DNA from: Hydractinia symbiolongicarpus
Taxonomy: Eukaryota; Cnidaria; Hydrozoa; Anthoathecata; Hydractiniidae
Length of the DNA stretch: 64,000 nt
Assembly (NCBI RefSeq): GCF_029227915.1
Contig: NC_079886.1
Coordinates: 12,361,501 to 12,425,500, forward strand
Direction: 5' to 3'
The notes beneath the pieces are model-generated. The model searched no databases. It was not told the DNA's origin and saw nothing but the letters and a program-made list of their open reading frames with translations. The position numbers and the translations under genes were made by a program. Below, piece by piece: positions 1 through 12,006 of this stretch (its first letter is position 1; each line of letters begins with the position of its first letter).

Positions 1-1330
1 AGCGCCGCTGCCTTACAACACTCTTAACTACGTGCATCGTCCTATAAAGACCGCAATATGGCCTTTTGCAGTCTAATAAAGGCCTCACACGTAAATCACG
101 TGGTTCCATCTGCCTGCGCAGGTTACCATTGGACTATTCCTTACAGTCTCAATTTGCTACAACGTCCCAAGTCTTCTTCATTAGCGCTGTTGCCTCATAA
201 CACTATTAACTGCGTGCACAGTCCTATAAAGGCTGTAGTATGGCCTTCTGCAGTCTAATAAAGGCCTTGCACGTAAATCACGTCGTTTCACCTGTCTGCG
301 CAGGTTACGATTGGACTAGTCCTTTCAGTCTCAATATGCTACAACGTCCCAAGTCGTTTTCATTGGCGCTGTGGCCTTAGAACTGTCTTAACTATGTGCA
401 CAGTCCTATAAAGGCTGTAATATGGCCTTTTGCAGTCTAATAAAAGCCTCACACGTAAATCACGTTGTTCCATCTGCCTGCGCAGGTTACCATTGCACTA
501 TTCCTTCCAGTCTCAATGCGCTACAACGTCCCAAGACGTTTTCATTATCGCCATTGCATTAGAATACTCTTAACTACGTGCAAAGTCCTATAAAGGCTGT
601 AATATGGCTTTTGCAGTCTAAGAAAAGCCTCACACGTAAATCACGTGGTTCCATCTGCCTGCGCAGGTTACCATTGGACTATTCCTTACAGTCTCAATGT
701 GCTAAAACGTCCCAAGTCGTTTTCATTAGCGCTGTTGCCTTACAACACTATTAACTGCGTGCACAGTCCTATAAAGGCTGTAATATTCCCTTTTGCAGTC
801 TAATAAAGGCCTCGCACGTAAATCACGTGGTTTCACCTGTCTGCGCAGGTTACCATTGGACTAGTCCTTACAGTCTCAATGTGCTACAACGTCCCAAGTC
901 GTTTTCATTAGCGCCGTTGCCTTACAACACTTTTAACTACGTGCACAGTCCTATAAAGACCGTAATATGGCCTTTTGCAGTCTAATAAAAGCCTGGCACG
1001 TAAATCACGCGATTTCACCTGTCTGCGCAGGTTACCATTGGCCTAGTCCTTCCAGTCTCAATGCGCTACAACGTCCCAAGTCCTTCTCATTGGCGCCGTT
1101 GCCTTAGAACACTCTTAACTACGTGCACAGTCCTATAAAGACCGTAATATGGCCTTTTGCAGTCTAATAAAAGCCTCACACGTAAATCACGCGATTTCAC
1201 CTGTCTGCGCAGGTTACCATTGGACTAGTCCTTCCAGTCTCAATGCGCTACAACGTCCCAAGTCCTTCTCATTGGCGCCGTTGCCTTAGAACACTCTTAA
1301 CTACGTGCACAGTCCTATAAAGACCGTAAT
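1..1330. repeat. Heterogeneous left-edge monomer block
   Basis: About seven monomers of mixed class lie here, including a class D unit at 240-421, a unit with AAGACGTTTTCATTATCG near 530, one with CTAAAACG near 705, and one starting ATTCCCTTTTGCAG near 785. Two successive units near 967 and 1149 share AATCACGCGATTTCACC and look like a recent monomer duplication. No higher-order period is visible inside the block, but most of it is colinear with about 61.05-61.97 kb. Confidence 0.75.
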
Positions 1331-1949
1331 ATGGCCTTTTGCAGTCTAATAAAAGCCTCACACGTAAATCACGTGGTTCCATCTGCCTGCGCAGGTTACT
1401 ATTGCACTATTCCATCCAGTCTCAATGCACTACCACGTCCCAAGTCGTTTTCATTAGCGCCGTTGCCTTACAACACTCTTAACTACGTGCACAGTCCTAT
1501 AAAGGCTGTAATATAGCCTTTTGCAGTCTAATAAAGGCCTGACACGTAAATCACGTGCTTCCATCTGCCTGCGCAGGTTACCATTGGCCTAGTCCTTCCA
1601 GTCTCAATGCGCTACAACGTCCCAAGTCCTTCTCATTGGCGCCGTTGCCTTAGAACACTCTTAACTACGTGCACAGTCCTATAAAGACCGTAATATGGCC
1701 TTTTGCAGTCTAATAAAAGCTTCACACGTAAATCACGTGGTTCCATCTGCCTGCGCAGGTTACCATTGCACTATTCCATCCAGTCTCAATGCGCTACCAC
1801 GTCCCAAGTCGTTTTCATTAGCGCTGTTGCCTTACAACACTCTTAACTACGGGAACAGTCCTATAAAGGCTGCAATATGGCCTTTTGCAGTCTAATAAAA
1901 GCCTCGCACGTAAATCACGTGGTTTCACCTGCCTGCACAGGTTACCATT

Positions 1950-1959
1950 GGACTAGTCC
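1950..1959. repeat. 10-bp palindrome GGACTAGTCC (example)
   Basis: This perfect palindrome occurs in nearly all class B and many class C/D-like units; class A has GCACTATTCC or GCACTAGTCC instead. In each unit it lies a little over 10 bp after the CTG(C/T)GCAG palindrome. Confidence 0.85.
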
Positions 1960-2966
1960 TTTCAGTCTCAATGCGCTACAACGTCCCAAGTCGCTTTTAT
2001 TAGCGCCGCTTCCTTACAACACTCTTAACTACGTGCATCGTCCTATAAAGACTGTAACATGGCCTTTTGCAGTCTAATAAAGGCCTCATACGTAATTAAC
2101 GTGGTTCCATCTGCCTGTGCAGGTTACCATTGCACTGTTCTTTCCAATATCATGCGCTACCACGTCCCAAGTCCTTCTCATTGGCGCCGTTGCCTTAGAA
2201 CACTCTTAACTACGTGCACAGTCGTATAAAGACCGTAATATGGCTTTTTGCAGTCTAATAAAAGCCTCACACGTAAATCACGTGGTTCCATCTGCCTGCG
2301 CAGGTTACTATTGCACTATTCCATCCAGTCTCAATGCGCTACCACGTCCCAAGTCGTTTTCATTAGCGCCGTTGCCTTACAACACTCTTAACTACGTGCA
2401 CAGTCCTATAAAGGCTGTAATATAGCCTTTTGCAGTCTAATAAAAGCCTCACACATAAATCACGTGGTTCCATCTGCCTGCGCAGGTTACCATTGCACTA
2501 TTCCATCCAGTCTCAATGCGCTACCACGTCCCAAGTCGTTTTCATTAGCGCTGTTGCCTTACAACACTCTTAACTACGGGAACAGTCCTATAAAGGCTGC
2601 AATATGGCCTTTTGCAGTCTAATAAAAGCCTCGCACGTAAATCACGTGGTTTCACCTGCCTGCACAGGTTACCATTGGACTAGTCCTTTCAGTCTCAATG
2701 CGCTACAACGTCCCAAGTCGCTTTTATTAGCGCCGCTTCCTTACAACACTCTTAACTACGTGCATCGTCCTATAAAGACTGTAACATGGCCTTTTGCAGT
2801 CTAATAAAGGCCTCATACGTAATTAACGTGGTTCCATCTGCCTGTGCAGGTTACCATTGCACTGTTCTTTCCAATATCATGCGCTACCACGTCCCAAGTC
2901 CTTCTCATTGGCGCCGTTGCCTTAGAACACTCTTAACTACGTGCACATTCCTATAAAGACCGTAAT

Positions 2967-2973
2967 ATGGCAG
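2967..2973. repeat. 7-bp deletion in one monomer
   Basis: ATGGCCTTTTGCAG is reduced to ATGGCAG here. I saw this deletion nowhere else in the window, so it looks private to this copy and was not amplified. Confidence 0.8.
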
Positions 2974-3141
2974 TCTAATAAAAGCCTCACACGTAAATCA
3001 CGTGGTTCCATCTGCCTGCGCAGGTTACTATTGCACTATTCCATCCAGTCTCAATGCGCTACCACGTCCCAAGTCGTTTTCATTAGGGCTGTTGCCTTAC
3101 AACACTCTTAACTACGTGAACAGTCCTATAAAGGCTGCAAT

Positions 3142-6100
3142 ATGGCCTTTTGCAGTCTAATAAAAGCCTCGCACGTAAATCACGTGGTTTCACCTGCCTG
3201 CACAGGTTACCATTGGACTAGTCCTTTCAGTCTCAATGCGCTACAACGTCCCAAGTCGTTTTTATTAGCGCCGCTGCCTTACAACACTCTTAACTACGTG
3301 CATCGTCCTATAAAGACTGTAACATGGCCTTTTGCAGTCTAATAAAGGCCTCATACGTAATTAACGTGGTTCCATCTGCCTGTGCAGGTTACCATTGCAC
3401 TGTTCTTTCCAATATCATGCGCTACCACGTCCCAAGTCCTTCTCATTGGCGCCGTTGCCTTAGAACACTCTTAACTACGTGCACAGTCCTATAAAGACCG
3501 TAATATAGCCTTTTGCAGTCTAATAAAAGCCTCACACGTAAATCACGTGGTTCCATCTGCCTGCGCAGGTTACCATTGCACTATTCCATCCAGTCTCAAT
3601 GCGCTACCACGTCCCAAGTCGTTTTCATTAGCGCTGTTGCCTTACAACACTCTTAACTACGTGAACAGTCCTATAAAGGCTGCAATATGGCCTTTTGCAG
3701 TCTAATAAAAGCCTCGCACGTAAATCACGTGGTTTCACCTGCCTGCACAGGTTACCATTGGACTAGTCCTTTCAGTCTCAATGCGCTACAACGTCCCAAG
3801 TCGTTTTTATTAGCGCCGCTGCCTTACAACACTCTTAACTACGTGCATCGTCCTATAAAGACCGTAATATGGCCTTTTGCAGTCTAATAAAGGCCTCACA
3901 CGTAAATCACGTGGTTCCATCTGCCTGCGCAGGTTACCATTGCACTATTCCATCCAGTCTCAATGCGCTACCACGTCCCAAGTCGGTTTCATTAGCGCTG
4001 TTGCCTTACAACACTCTTAACTACGTGAACAGTCCTATAAAGGCTGCAATATGGCCTTTTGCAGTCTAATAAAAGCCTCGCACCTAAATCACGTGGTTTC
4101 ACCTGCATTCACAGGTTACCATTGGACTAGTCCTTTCAGTCTCAATGCGCTACAACGTCCCAAGTCCTTCTCATTGGCGCCGTTGCCTTAGAACACTCTT
4201 AACTACGTGCACAGTCCTATAAAGACCGTAATATGGCCTTTTGCAGTGTAATAAAAGTCTCACACGTAAATCACGTGGTTCCATCTGCCTGCGCAGGTTA
4301 CCATTGCACTATTCCATCCAGTGTCAATGCGCTACCACGTCACAAGTCGTTTTCATTAGCGCCGTTGCCTTACAACACTCTTAACTACGTGCACATTCCT
4401 ATAAAAGCTGTAATATAGCCTTTTGCAGTCTAATAAAGGCCTGACACGTAAATCACGTGCTTCCATCTGCCTGCGCAGGTTACCATTGGCCTAGTCCTTC
4501 CAGTCTCAATGCGCTACAACGTCCCAAGTCCTTCTCATTGGCACCGTTGCCTTAGAACACTCTTAACTACGTGCACAGTCCTATAAAGACCGTAATATGG
4601 CCTTTTGCAGTCTAATAAAAGCCTCACACGTAAATCACGTGGTTCCATCTGCCTGCGCAGGTTACCATTGCACTATTCCATCCAGTCTCAATGCGCTACC
4701 ACGTCCCAAGTCGTTTTCATTAGCGCTGTTGCCTTACAACACTCTTAACTACGGGAACAGTCCTATAAAGGCTGCAATATGGCCTTTTGCAGTCTAATAA
4801 AAGCCTCGCACGTAAATCACGTGGTTTCACCTGCCTGCACAGGTTACCATTGGACTAGTCCTTTCAGTCTCAATGCGCTACAACGTCCCAAGTCGTTTTT
4901 ATTAGCGCCGCTGCCTTACAACACTCTTAACTACGTGCATCGTCCTATAAAGACTGTAACATGGCCTTTTGCAGTCTAATAAAGGCCTCATACGTAATTA
5001 ACGTGGTTCCATCTGCCTGTGCAGGTTACCATTGCACTGTTCTTTCCGATATCATGCACTACCACGTCCCAAGTCCTTCTCATTGGCCTCGTTGCCTTAG
5101 AACACTCTTAACTACGTGCACAGTCCTATAAAGACCGTAATATAGCCTTTTGCAGTCTAATAAAAGCCTCACACGTAAATCACGTGGTTCCATCTGCCTG
5201 CGCAGGTTACCATTGCACTATTCCATCCAGTCTCAATGCGCTACCACGTCCCAAGTCGTTTTCATTAGCGCTGTTGCCTTACAACACTCTTAACTACGTG
5301 AACAGTCCTATAAAGGCTGCAATATGGCCTTTTGCAGTCTAATAAAAGCCTCGCACGTAAATCACGTGGTTTCACCTGCCTGCACAGGTTACCATTGGAC
5401 TAGTCCTTTCAGTCTCAATGCGCTACAACGTCCCAAGTCGTTTTTATTAGCGCCGCTGCCTTACAACACTCTTAACTACGTGCATCGTCCTATAAAGACC
5501 GTAATATGGCCTTTTGCAGTCTAATAAAGGCCTCACACGTAAATCACGTGGTTCCATCTGCCTGCGCAGGTTACCATTGCACTATTCCATCCAGTCTCAA
5601 TGCTCTACCACGTCCCAAGTCGGTTTCATTAGCGCTGTTGCCTTACAACACTCTTAACTACGTGAACAGTCCTATAAAGGCTGCAATATGGCCTTTTGCA
5701 GTCTAATAAAAGCCTCGCACGTAAATCACGTGGTTTCACCTGCATTCACAGGTTACCATTGGACTAGTCCTTTCAGTCTCAATGCGCTACAACGTCCCAA
5801 GTCCTTCTCATTGGCGCCGTTGCCTTAGAACACTCTTAACTACGTGCACAGTCCTATAAAGACCGTAATATGGCCTTTTGCAGTCTAATAAAAGTCTCAC
5901 ACGTAAATCACGTGGTTCCATCTGCCTGCGCAGGTTACCATTGCACTATTCCATCCAGTGTCAATGCGCTACCACGTCCCAAGTCGTTTTCATTAGCGCC
6001 GTTGCCTTACAACACTCTTAACTACGTGAACATTCCTATAAAAGCTGTAATATAGCCTTTTGCAGTCTAATAAAGGCCTGACACGTAAATCACGTGCTTA

Positions 6101-6415
6101 CATCTGCCTGCGCAGGTTACCATTGGCCTAGTCCTTCCAGTCTCAATGCGCTACAACGTCCCAAGTCCTTCTCATTGGCGCCGTTGCCTTAGAACACTCT
6201 TAACTACGTGCACAGTCCTATAAAGACCGTAATATGGCCTTTTGCAGTCTAATAAAAGCCTCACACGTAAATCACGTGGTTCCATCTGCCTGCGCAGGTT
6301 ACCATTGCACTATTCCATCCAGTCTCAATGCGCTACCACGTCCCAAGTCGTTTTCATTAGCGCTGTTGCCTTACAACACTCTTAACTACGGGAACAGTCC
6401 TATAAAGGCTGCAAT
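3142..6415. repeat. 9-monomer higher-order repeat, 1637 bp x 2
   Basis: Units at 3142, 3687, 3869, 4233 and 4597 recur at 4779, 5324, 5506, 5870 and 6234, each with an offset of exactly 1637 bp (nine monomers). Shared private variants support this: ATATAGCC starts near 3506 and 5143, GTCGGTTTC near 3984 and 5621, CACCTGCATTCACAGG near 4101 and 5738, and AAAGTCTCACACG near 4256 and 5893. The order of classes is B, C, A, B, A, B, A variant, GACACG variant, A. The second copy was later absorbed into the 20-monomer repeat starting near 4915. Confidence 0.88.
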
Positions 6416-6778
6416 ATGGCCTTTTGCAGTCTAATAAAAGCCTGGCACGTAAATCACGTGGTTTCACCTGCCTGCACAGGTTACCATTGGACTAGTCCTT
6501 TCAGTCTCAATGCGCTACAACGTCCCAAGTCGCTTTTATTAGCGCCGCTTCCTTACAACACTCTTAACTACGTGCATCGTCCTATAAAGACTGTAACATG
6601 GCCTTTTGCAGTCTAATAAAGGCCTCATACGTAATTAACGTGGTTCCATCTGCCTGTGCAGGTTACCATTGCACTGTTCTTTCCAATATCATGCGCTACC
6701 ACGTCCCAAGTCCTTCTCATTGGCGCCGTTGCCTTAGAACACTCTTAACTACGTGCACAGTCCTATAAAGACCGTAAT

Positions 6779-6960
6779 ATGGCCTTTTGCAGTCTAATAA
6801 AAGCCTCACACGTAAATCACGTGGTTCCATCTGCCTGCGCAGGTTACCATTGCACTATTCCATCCAGTCTCAATGCGCTACCACGTCCCAAGTCGTTTTC
6901 ATTAGCGCTGTTGCCTTACAACACTCTTAACTACGTGAACAGTCCTATAAAGGCTGCAAT
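6779..6960. repeat. Representative class A monomer (182 bp)
   Basis: This unit is used as the phase reference. Class A is marked by GGTTCCATCTGCCTGCGCAGG, TTGCACTATTCCATCCAG, GCTACCACGTCC and CTACGTGAACAGTCC. By hand count it has 46 A, 53 C, 31 G and 52 T, with 8 CpG. It contains AATAAA at 6796-6801, the palindrome CCTGCGCAGG at 6834-6843 and TATAAAGG at 6946-6953. Class A alternates with class B through much of 1.3-13.5 kb and again in 18.4-21.2 kb. Confidence 0.9.
6834..6843. repeat. 10-bp palindrome CCTGCGCAGG (example)
   Basis: This is a perfect palindrome in class A units. Class B has CCTGCACAGG and class C has CCTGTGCAGG, which are exact reverse complements of each other. Each differs from the class A form by one base at the two central CpG positions, as expected from C-to-T change of that CpG on one strand or the other. 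Confidence 0.85.
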
Positions 6961-7142
6961 ATGGCCTTTTGCAGTCTAATAAAAGCCTCGCACGTAAATC
7001 ACGTTGTTTCACCTGCCTGCACAGGTTACCATTGGACTAGTCCTTTCAGTCTCAATGCGCTACAACGTCCCAAGTCGTTTTTATTAGCGCCGCTGCCTTA
7101 CAACACTCTTAACTACGTGCATCGTCCTATAAAGACTGTAAC
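6961..7142. repeat. Representative class B monomer (182 bp)
   Basis: Class B differs from class A by TTTCACCTGCCTGCACAGG, GGACTAGTCCTTTCAG, GCTACAACGTCC, TTTTTATTAGCGCCGCTGCC and GTGCATCGTCCTATAAAGACTGTAA. These differences are distributed along the whole unit, so A and B are separate sublineages rather than alleles at one site. It carries the perfect palindrome GGACTAGTCC. A related sub-variant has ATTCACAGG in place of CTGCACAGG, for example in the units starting at 5688 and 8052. Confidence 0.85.
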
Positions 7143-7323
7143 ATGGCCTTTTGCAGTCTAATAAAGGCCTCATACGTAATTAACGGGGTTCCATCTGCCT
7201 GTGCAAGTTACCATTGCACTGTTCTTTCCAATATCATGCGCTACCACCTCCCAAGTCCTTCTCATTGGCGCCGTTGCCTTAGAACACTCTTAACTACGTG
7301 CACAGTCCTATAAAGACCGTAAT
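7143..7323. repeat. Representative class C monomer (181 bp)
   Basis: Class C is marked by CTCATACGTAATTAACG in place of CTCACACGTAAATCACG, by CCTGTGCAGG or its variants, and by CACTGTTCTTTCCAATATCATGCGC, where one base is missing relative to CAGTCTCAATGCGC. That loss makes the unit 181 bp. Class C follows class B in most higher-order repeats of 2-13.5 kb (units starting near 2059, 2786, 3324, 4961, 6598, 8598, 10053, 12053). In 35-63 kb it carries CAATCTCATG instead. Confidence 0.85.
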
Positions 7324-7505
7324 ATGGCCTTTTGCAGTCTAATAAAAGCCTCACACGTAAATCACGTGGTTCCATCTGCCTTCGCAGGTTACCATTGCAC
7401 TATTCCATCCAGTCTCAATGCGCTACCACGTCCCAAGTCGTTTTCATTAGCGCTGTTGCCTTACAACACTCTTAACTACGTGAACAGTCCTATAAAGGCT
7501 GCAAT

Positions 7506-7687
7506 ATGGCCTTTTGCAGTCTAATAAAAGCCTCGCACGTAAATCACGTGGTTTCACCTGCCTGCACAGGTTACCATTGGACTAGTCCTTTCAGTCTCAA
7601 TGCGCTACAACGTCCCAAGTCGTTTTCATTAGCGCTGTTGCCTTACAACACTCTTAACTACGTGAACAGTCCTATAAAGGCTGCAAT
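7506..7687. repeat. Chimeric class B/A monomer (also at 10961 and 18599)
   Basis: The first two thirds are class B (TTTCACCTGCCTGCACAGG, GGACTAGTCC, GCTACAACG). The last third is class A (TTTTCATTAGCGCTGTTGCC, GTGAACAGTCC, GGCTGCAAT). The switch falls around AACGTCCCAAGTCGTTTT near 7608-7625. The same chimera appears in the later copies at 10961 and 18599, so it formed before the 19-monomer and 7.64-kb events. Confidence 0.85.
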
Positions 7688-8551
7688 ATGGCCTTTTGCA
7701 GTCTAATAAAAGCCTCGCACGTAAATCACGTGGTTTCACCTGCCTGCACAGGTTACCATTGGACTAGTCCTTTCAGTCTCAATGCGCTACAACGTCCCAA
7801 GTCGTTTTTATTAGCGCCGCTGCCTTACAACACTCTTAACTACGTGCATCGTCCTATAAAGACCGTAATATGGCCTTTTGCAGTCTAATAAAGGCCTCAC
7901 ACGTAAATCACGTGGTTCCACCTGCCTGCGCAGGTTACCATTGCACTATTCCATCCAGTCTCAATGCGCTACCACGTCCCAAGTCGGTTTCATTAGCGCT
8001 GTTGCCTTACAACACTCTTAACTACGTGAACAGTCCTATAAAGGCTGCAATATGGCCTTTTGCAGTCTAATAAAAGCCTCGCACGTAAATCACGTGGTTT
8101 CACCTGCATTCACAGGTTACCATTGGACTAGTCCTTTCAGTCTCAATGCGCTACAACGTCTCAAGTCCTTCTCATTGGCGCCGTTGCCTTACAACACTCT
8201 TAACTACGTGCACAGTCCTATAAAGACCGTAATATGGCCTTTTGCAGTCTAATAAAAGCCTCACACGTAAATCACGTGGTTCCATCTGCCTGCGCAGGTT
8301 ACCATTGCACTATTCCATCCAGTCTCAATGCGCTACCACGTCCCAAGTCGTTTTCATTAGCGCTGTTGCCTTACAACACTCTTAACTACGGGAACAGTGC
8401 TATAAAGGCTGCGATATGGCCTTTTGCAGTCTAATAAAAGCCTCGCACGTAAATCACGTGGTTTCACCTGCCTGCACAGGTTACCATTGGACTATTCCTT
8501 TCAGTCTCAATGCGCTACAACGTCCCAAGTCGCTTTTATTAGCGCCGCTTC

Positions 8552-11500
8552 CTTACAACACTCTTAACTACGTGCATCGTCCTATAAAGACTGTAACATG
8601 GCCTTTTGCAGTCTAATAAAGGCCTCATACGTAATTAACGTGGTTCCATCTGCCTGTGCAGGTTACCATTGCACTGTTCTTTCCGATATCATGCACTACC
8701 ACGTCCCAAGTCCTTCTCATTGGCCTCGTTGCCTTAGAACACTCTTAACTACGTGCACAGTCCTATAAAGACCGTAATATAGCCTTTTGCAGTCTAATAA
8801 AAGCCTCACACGTAAATCACGTGGTTCCATCTGCCTGCGCAGGTTACCATTGCACTATTCCATCCAGTCTCAATGCGCTACCACGTCCCAAGTCGTTTTC
8901 ATTAGCGCTGTTGCCTTACAACACTCTTAACTACGTGAACAGTCCTATAAAGGCTGCAATATGGCCTTTTGCAGTCTAATAAAGGCCTCACACGTAAATC
9001 ACGTGGTTCCATCTGCCTGCGCAGGTTACCATTGCACTATTCCATCCAGTCTCAATGCTCTACCACGTCCCAAGTCGGTTTCATTAGCGCTGTTGCCTTA
9101 CAACACTCTTAACTACGTGAACAGTCCTATAAAGGCTGCAATATGGCCTTTTGCAGTCTAATAAAAGCCTCGCACGTAAATCACGTGGTTTCACCTGCAT
9201 TCACAGGTTACCATTGGACTAGTCCTTTCAGTCTCAATGCGCTACAACGTCCCAAGTCCTTCTCATTGGCGCCGTTGCCTTAGAACACTCTTAACTACGT
9301 GCACAGTCCTATAAAGACCGTAATATGGCCTTTTGCAGTCTAATAAAAGTCTCACACGTAAATCACGTGGTTCCATCTGCCTGCGCAGGTTACCATTGCA
9401 CTATTCCATCCAGTGTCAATGCGCTACCACGTCCCAAGTCGTTTTCATTAGCGCCGTTGCCTTACAACACTCTTAACTACGTGAACATTCCTATAAAAGC
9501 TGTAATATAGCCTTTTGCAGTCTAATAAAGGCCTGACACGTAAATCACGTGCTTACATCTGCCTGCGCAGGTTACCATTGGCCTAGTCCTTCCAGTCTCA
9601 ATGCGCTACAACGTCCCAAGTCCTTCTCATTGGCGCCGTTGCCTTAGAACACTCTTAACTACGTGCACAGTCCTATAAAGACCGTAATATGGCCTTTTGC
9701 AGTCTAATAAAAGCCTCACACGTAAATCACGTGGTTCCATCTGCCTGCGCAGGTTACCATTGCACTATTCCATCCAGTCTCAATGCGCTACCACGTCCCA
9801 AGTCGTTTTCATTAGCGCTGTTGCCTTACAACACTCTTAACTACGGGAACAGTCCTATAAAGGCTGCAATATGGCCTTTTGCAGTCTAATAAAAGCCTGG
9901 CACGTAAATCACGTGGTTTCACCTGCCTGCACAGGTTACCATTGGACTAGTCCTTTCAGTCTCAATGCGCTACAACGTCCCAAGTCGCTTTTATTAGCGC
10001 CGCTTCCTTACAACACTCTTAACTACGTGCATCGTCCTATAAAGACTGTAACATGGCCTTTTGCAGTCTAATAAAGGCCTCATACGTAATTAACGTGGTT
10101 CCATCTGCCTGTGCAGGTTACCATTGCACTGTTCTTTCCAATATCATGCGCTACCACGTCCCAAGTCCTTCTCATTGGCGCCGTTGCCTTAGAACACTCT
10201 TAACTACGTGCACAGTCCTATAAAGACCGTAATATGGCCTTTTGCAGTCTAATAAAAGCCTCACACGTAAATCACGTGGTTCCATCTGCCTGCGCAGGTT
10301 ACCATTGCACTATTCCATCCAGTCTCAATGCGCTACCACGTCCCAAGTCGTTTTCATTAGCGCTGTTGCCTTACAACACTCTTAACTACGTGAACAGTCC
10401 TATAAAGGCTGCAATATGGCCTTTTGCAGTCTAATAAAAGCCTCGCACGTAAATCACGTTGTTTCACCTGCCTGCACAGGTTACCATTGGACTAGTCCTT
10501 TCAGTCTCAATGCGCTACAACGTCCCAAGTCGTTTTTATTAGCGCCGCTGCCTTACAACACTCTTAACTACGTGCATCGTCCTATAAAGACTGTAACATG
10601 GCCTTTTGCAGTCTAATAAAGGCCTCATACGTAATTAACGGGGTTCCATCTGCCTGTGCAAGTTACCATTGCACTGTTCTTTCCAATATCATGCGCTACC
10701 ACCTCCCAAGTCCTTCTCATTGGCGCCGTTGCCTTAGAACACTCTTAACTACGTGCACAGTCCTATAAAGACCGTAATATGGCCTTTTGCAGTCTAATAA
10801 AAGCCTCACACGTAAATCACGTGGTTCCATCTGCCTTCGCAGGTTACCATTGCACTATTCCATCCAGTCTCAATGCGCTACCACGTCCCAAGTCGTTTTC
10901 ATTAGCGCTGTTGCCTTACAACACTCTTAACTACGTGAACAGTCCTATAAAGGCTGCAATATGGCCTTTTGCAGTCTAATAAAAGCCTCGCACGTAAATC
11001 ACGTGGTTTCACCTGCCTGCACAGGTTACCATTGGACTAGTCCTTTCAGTCTCAATGCGCTACAACGTCCCAAGTCGTTTTCATTAGCGCTGTTGCCTTA
11101 CAACACTCTTAACTACGTGAACAGTCCTATAAAGGCTGCAATATGGCCTTTTGCAGTCTAATAAAAGCCTCGCACGTAAATCACGTGGTTTCACCTGCCT
11201 GCACAGGTTACCATTGGACTAGTCCTTTCAGTCTCAATGCGCTACAACGTCCCAAGTCGTTTTTATTAGCGCCGCTGCCTTACAACACTCTTAACTACGT
11301 GCATCGTCCTATAAAGACCGTAATATGGCCTTTTGCAGTCTAATAAAGGCCTCACACGTAAATCACGTGGTTCCACCTGCCTGCGCAGGTTACCATTGCA
11401 CTATTCCATCCAGTCTCAATGCGCTACCACGTCCCAAGTCGGTTTCATTAGCGCTGTTGCCTTACAACACTCTTAACTACGTGAACAGTCCTATAAAGGC

Positions 11501-12006
11501 TGCAATATGGCCTTTTGCAGTCTAATAAAAGCCTCGCACGTAAATCACGTGGTTTCACCTGCATTCACAGGTTACCATTGGACTAGTCCTTTCAGTCTCA
11601 ATGCGCTACAACGTCTCAAGTCCTTCTCATTGGCGCCGTTGCCTTACAACACTCTTAACTACGTGCACAGTCCTATAAAGACCGTAATATGGCCTTTTGC
11701 AGTCTAATAAAAGCCTCACACGTAAATCACGTGGTTCCATCTGCCTGCGCAGGTTACCATTGCACTATTCCATCCAGTCTCAATGCGCTACCACGTCCCA
11801 AGTCGTTTTCATTAGCGCTGTTGCCTTACAACACTCTTAACTACGGGAACAGTCCTATAAAGGCTGCGATATGGCCTTTTGCAGTCTAATAAAAGCCTCG
11901 CACGTAAATCACGTGGTTTCACCTGCCTGCACAGGTTACCATTGGACTATTCCTTTCAGTCTCAATGCGCTACAACGTCCCAAGTCGCTTTTATTAGCGC
12001 CGCTTC
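8552..12006. repeat. 19-monomer higher-order unit, copy 2 (3455 bp)
   Basis: This is the second copy of the preceding unit, one monomer shorter. From about 8961 the units follow those at 5506 onward with a constant offset of 3455 bp through 11871 (compare 8416). I noticed only occasional single-base differences, such as ACAGTGCTATA near 8395 against ACAGTCCTATA near 11850. Homology fades after about 12130, where the class C unit reads TTCATTCCAATATC. Confidence 0.85.

Larger units (their letters stand above)
1331..3141. repeat. Class A/B/C block with partial 4-mer repeat (727 bp)
   Basis: Units run A, a GCCTGACACG variant, A, B, C, A, A, then B, C, A. The segment 1877 to about 2333 recurs at 2604 to about 3060 with an offset of 727 bp (four monomers). 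Both copies carry TCGCTTTTATTAGCGCCGCTTCC and CTGTAACATGG. The second copy has a 7-bp deletion in the ATGGCCTTTTGCAG motif, which reads ATGGCAG at 2967-2973. Confidence 0.8.
4915..8551. repeat. 20-monomer higher-order unit, copy 1 (3637 bp)
   Basis: This segment matches 8552-12006. The offset is 3637 bp up to about 8960 and 3455 bp after it, because the monomer at 5324-5505 is absent from the second copy. Shared private variants include CCGATATCATGCACTACC (near 5046 and 8683), CAATGCTCTACC (near 5599 and 9054), GTGCTTACATCTG (near 6095 and 9550) and TTAACGGGGTTCC (near 7180 and 10635). Limits are approximate, placed between informative differences. Confidence 0.85.

Noticed and set aside
6820-6835. 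Polymerase III B-box or tRNA-like element at GTGGTTCCATCTGCC
   Set aside because: It resembles GGTTCGANTCC only at GGTTC; key positions differ and there is no matching A box or cloverleaf. 5S rRNA sequence was also not recognised.
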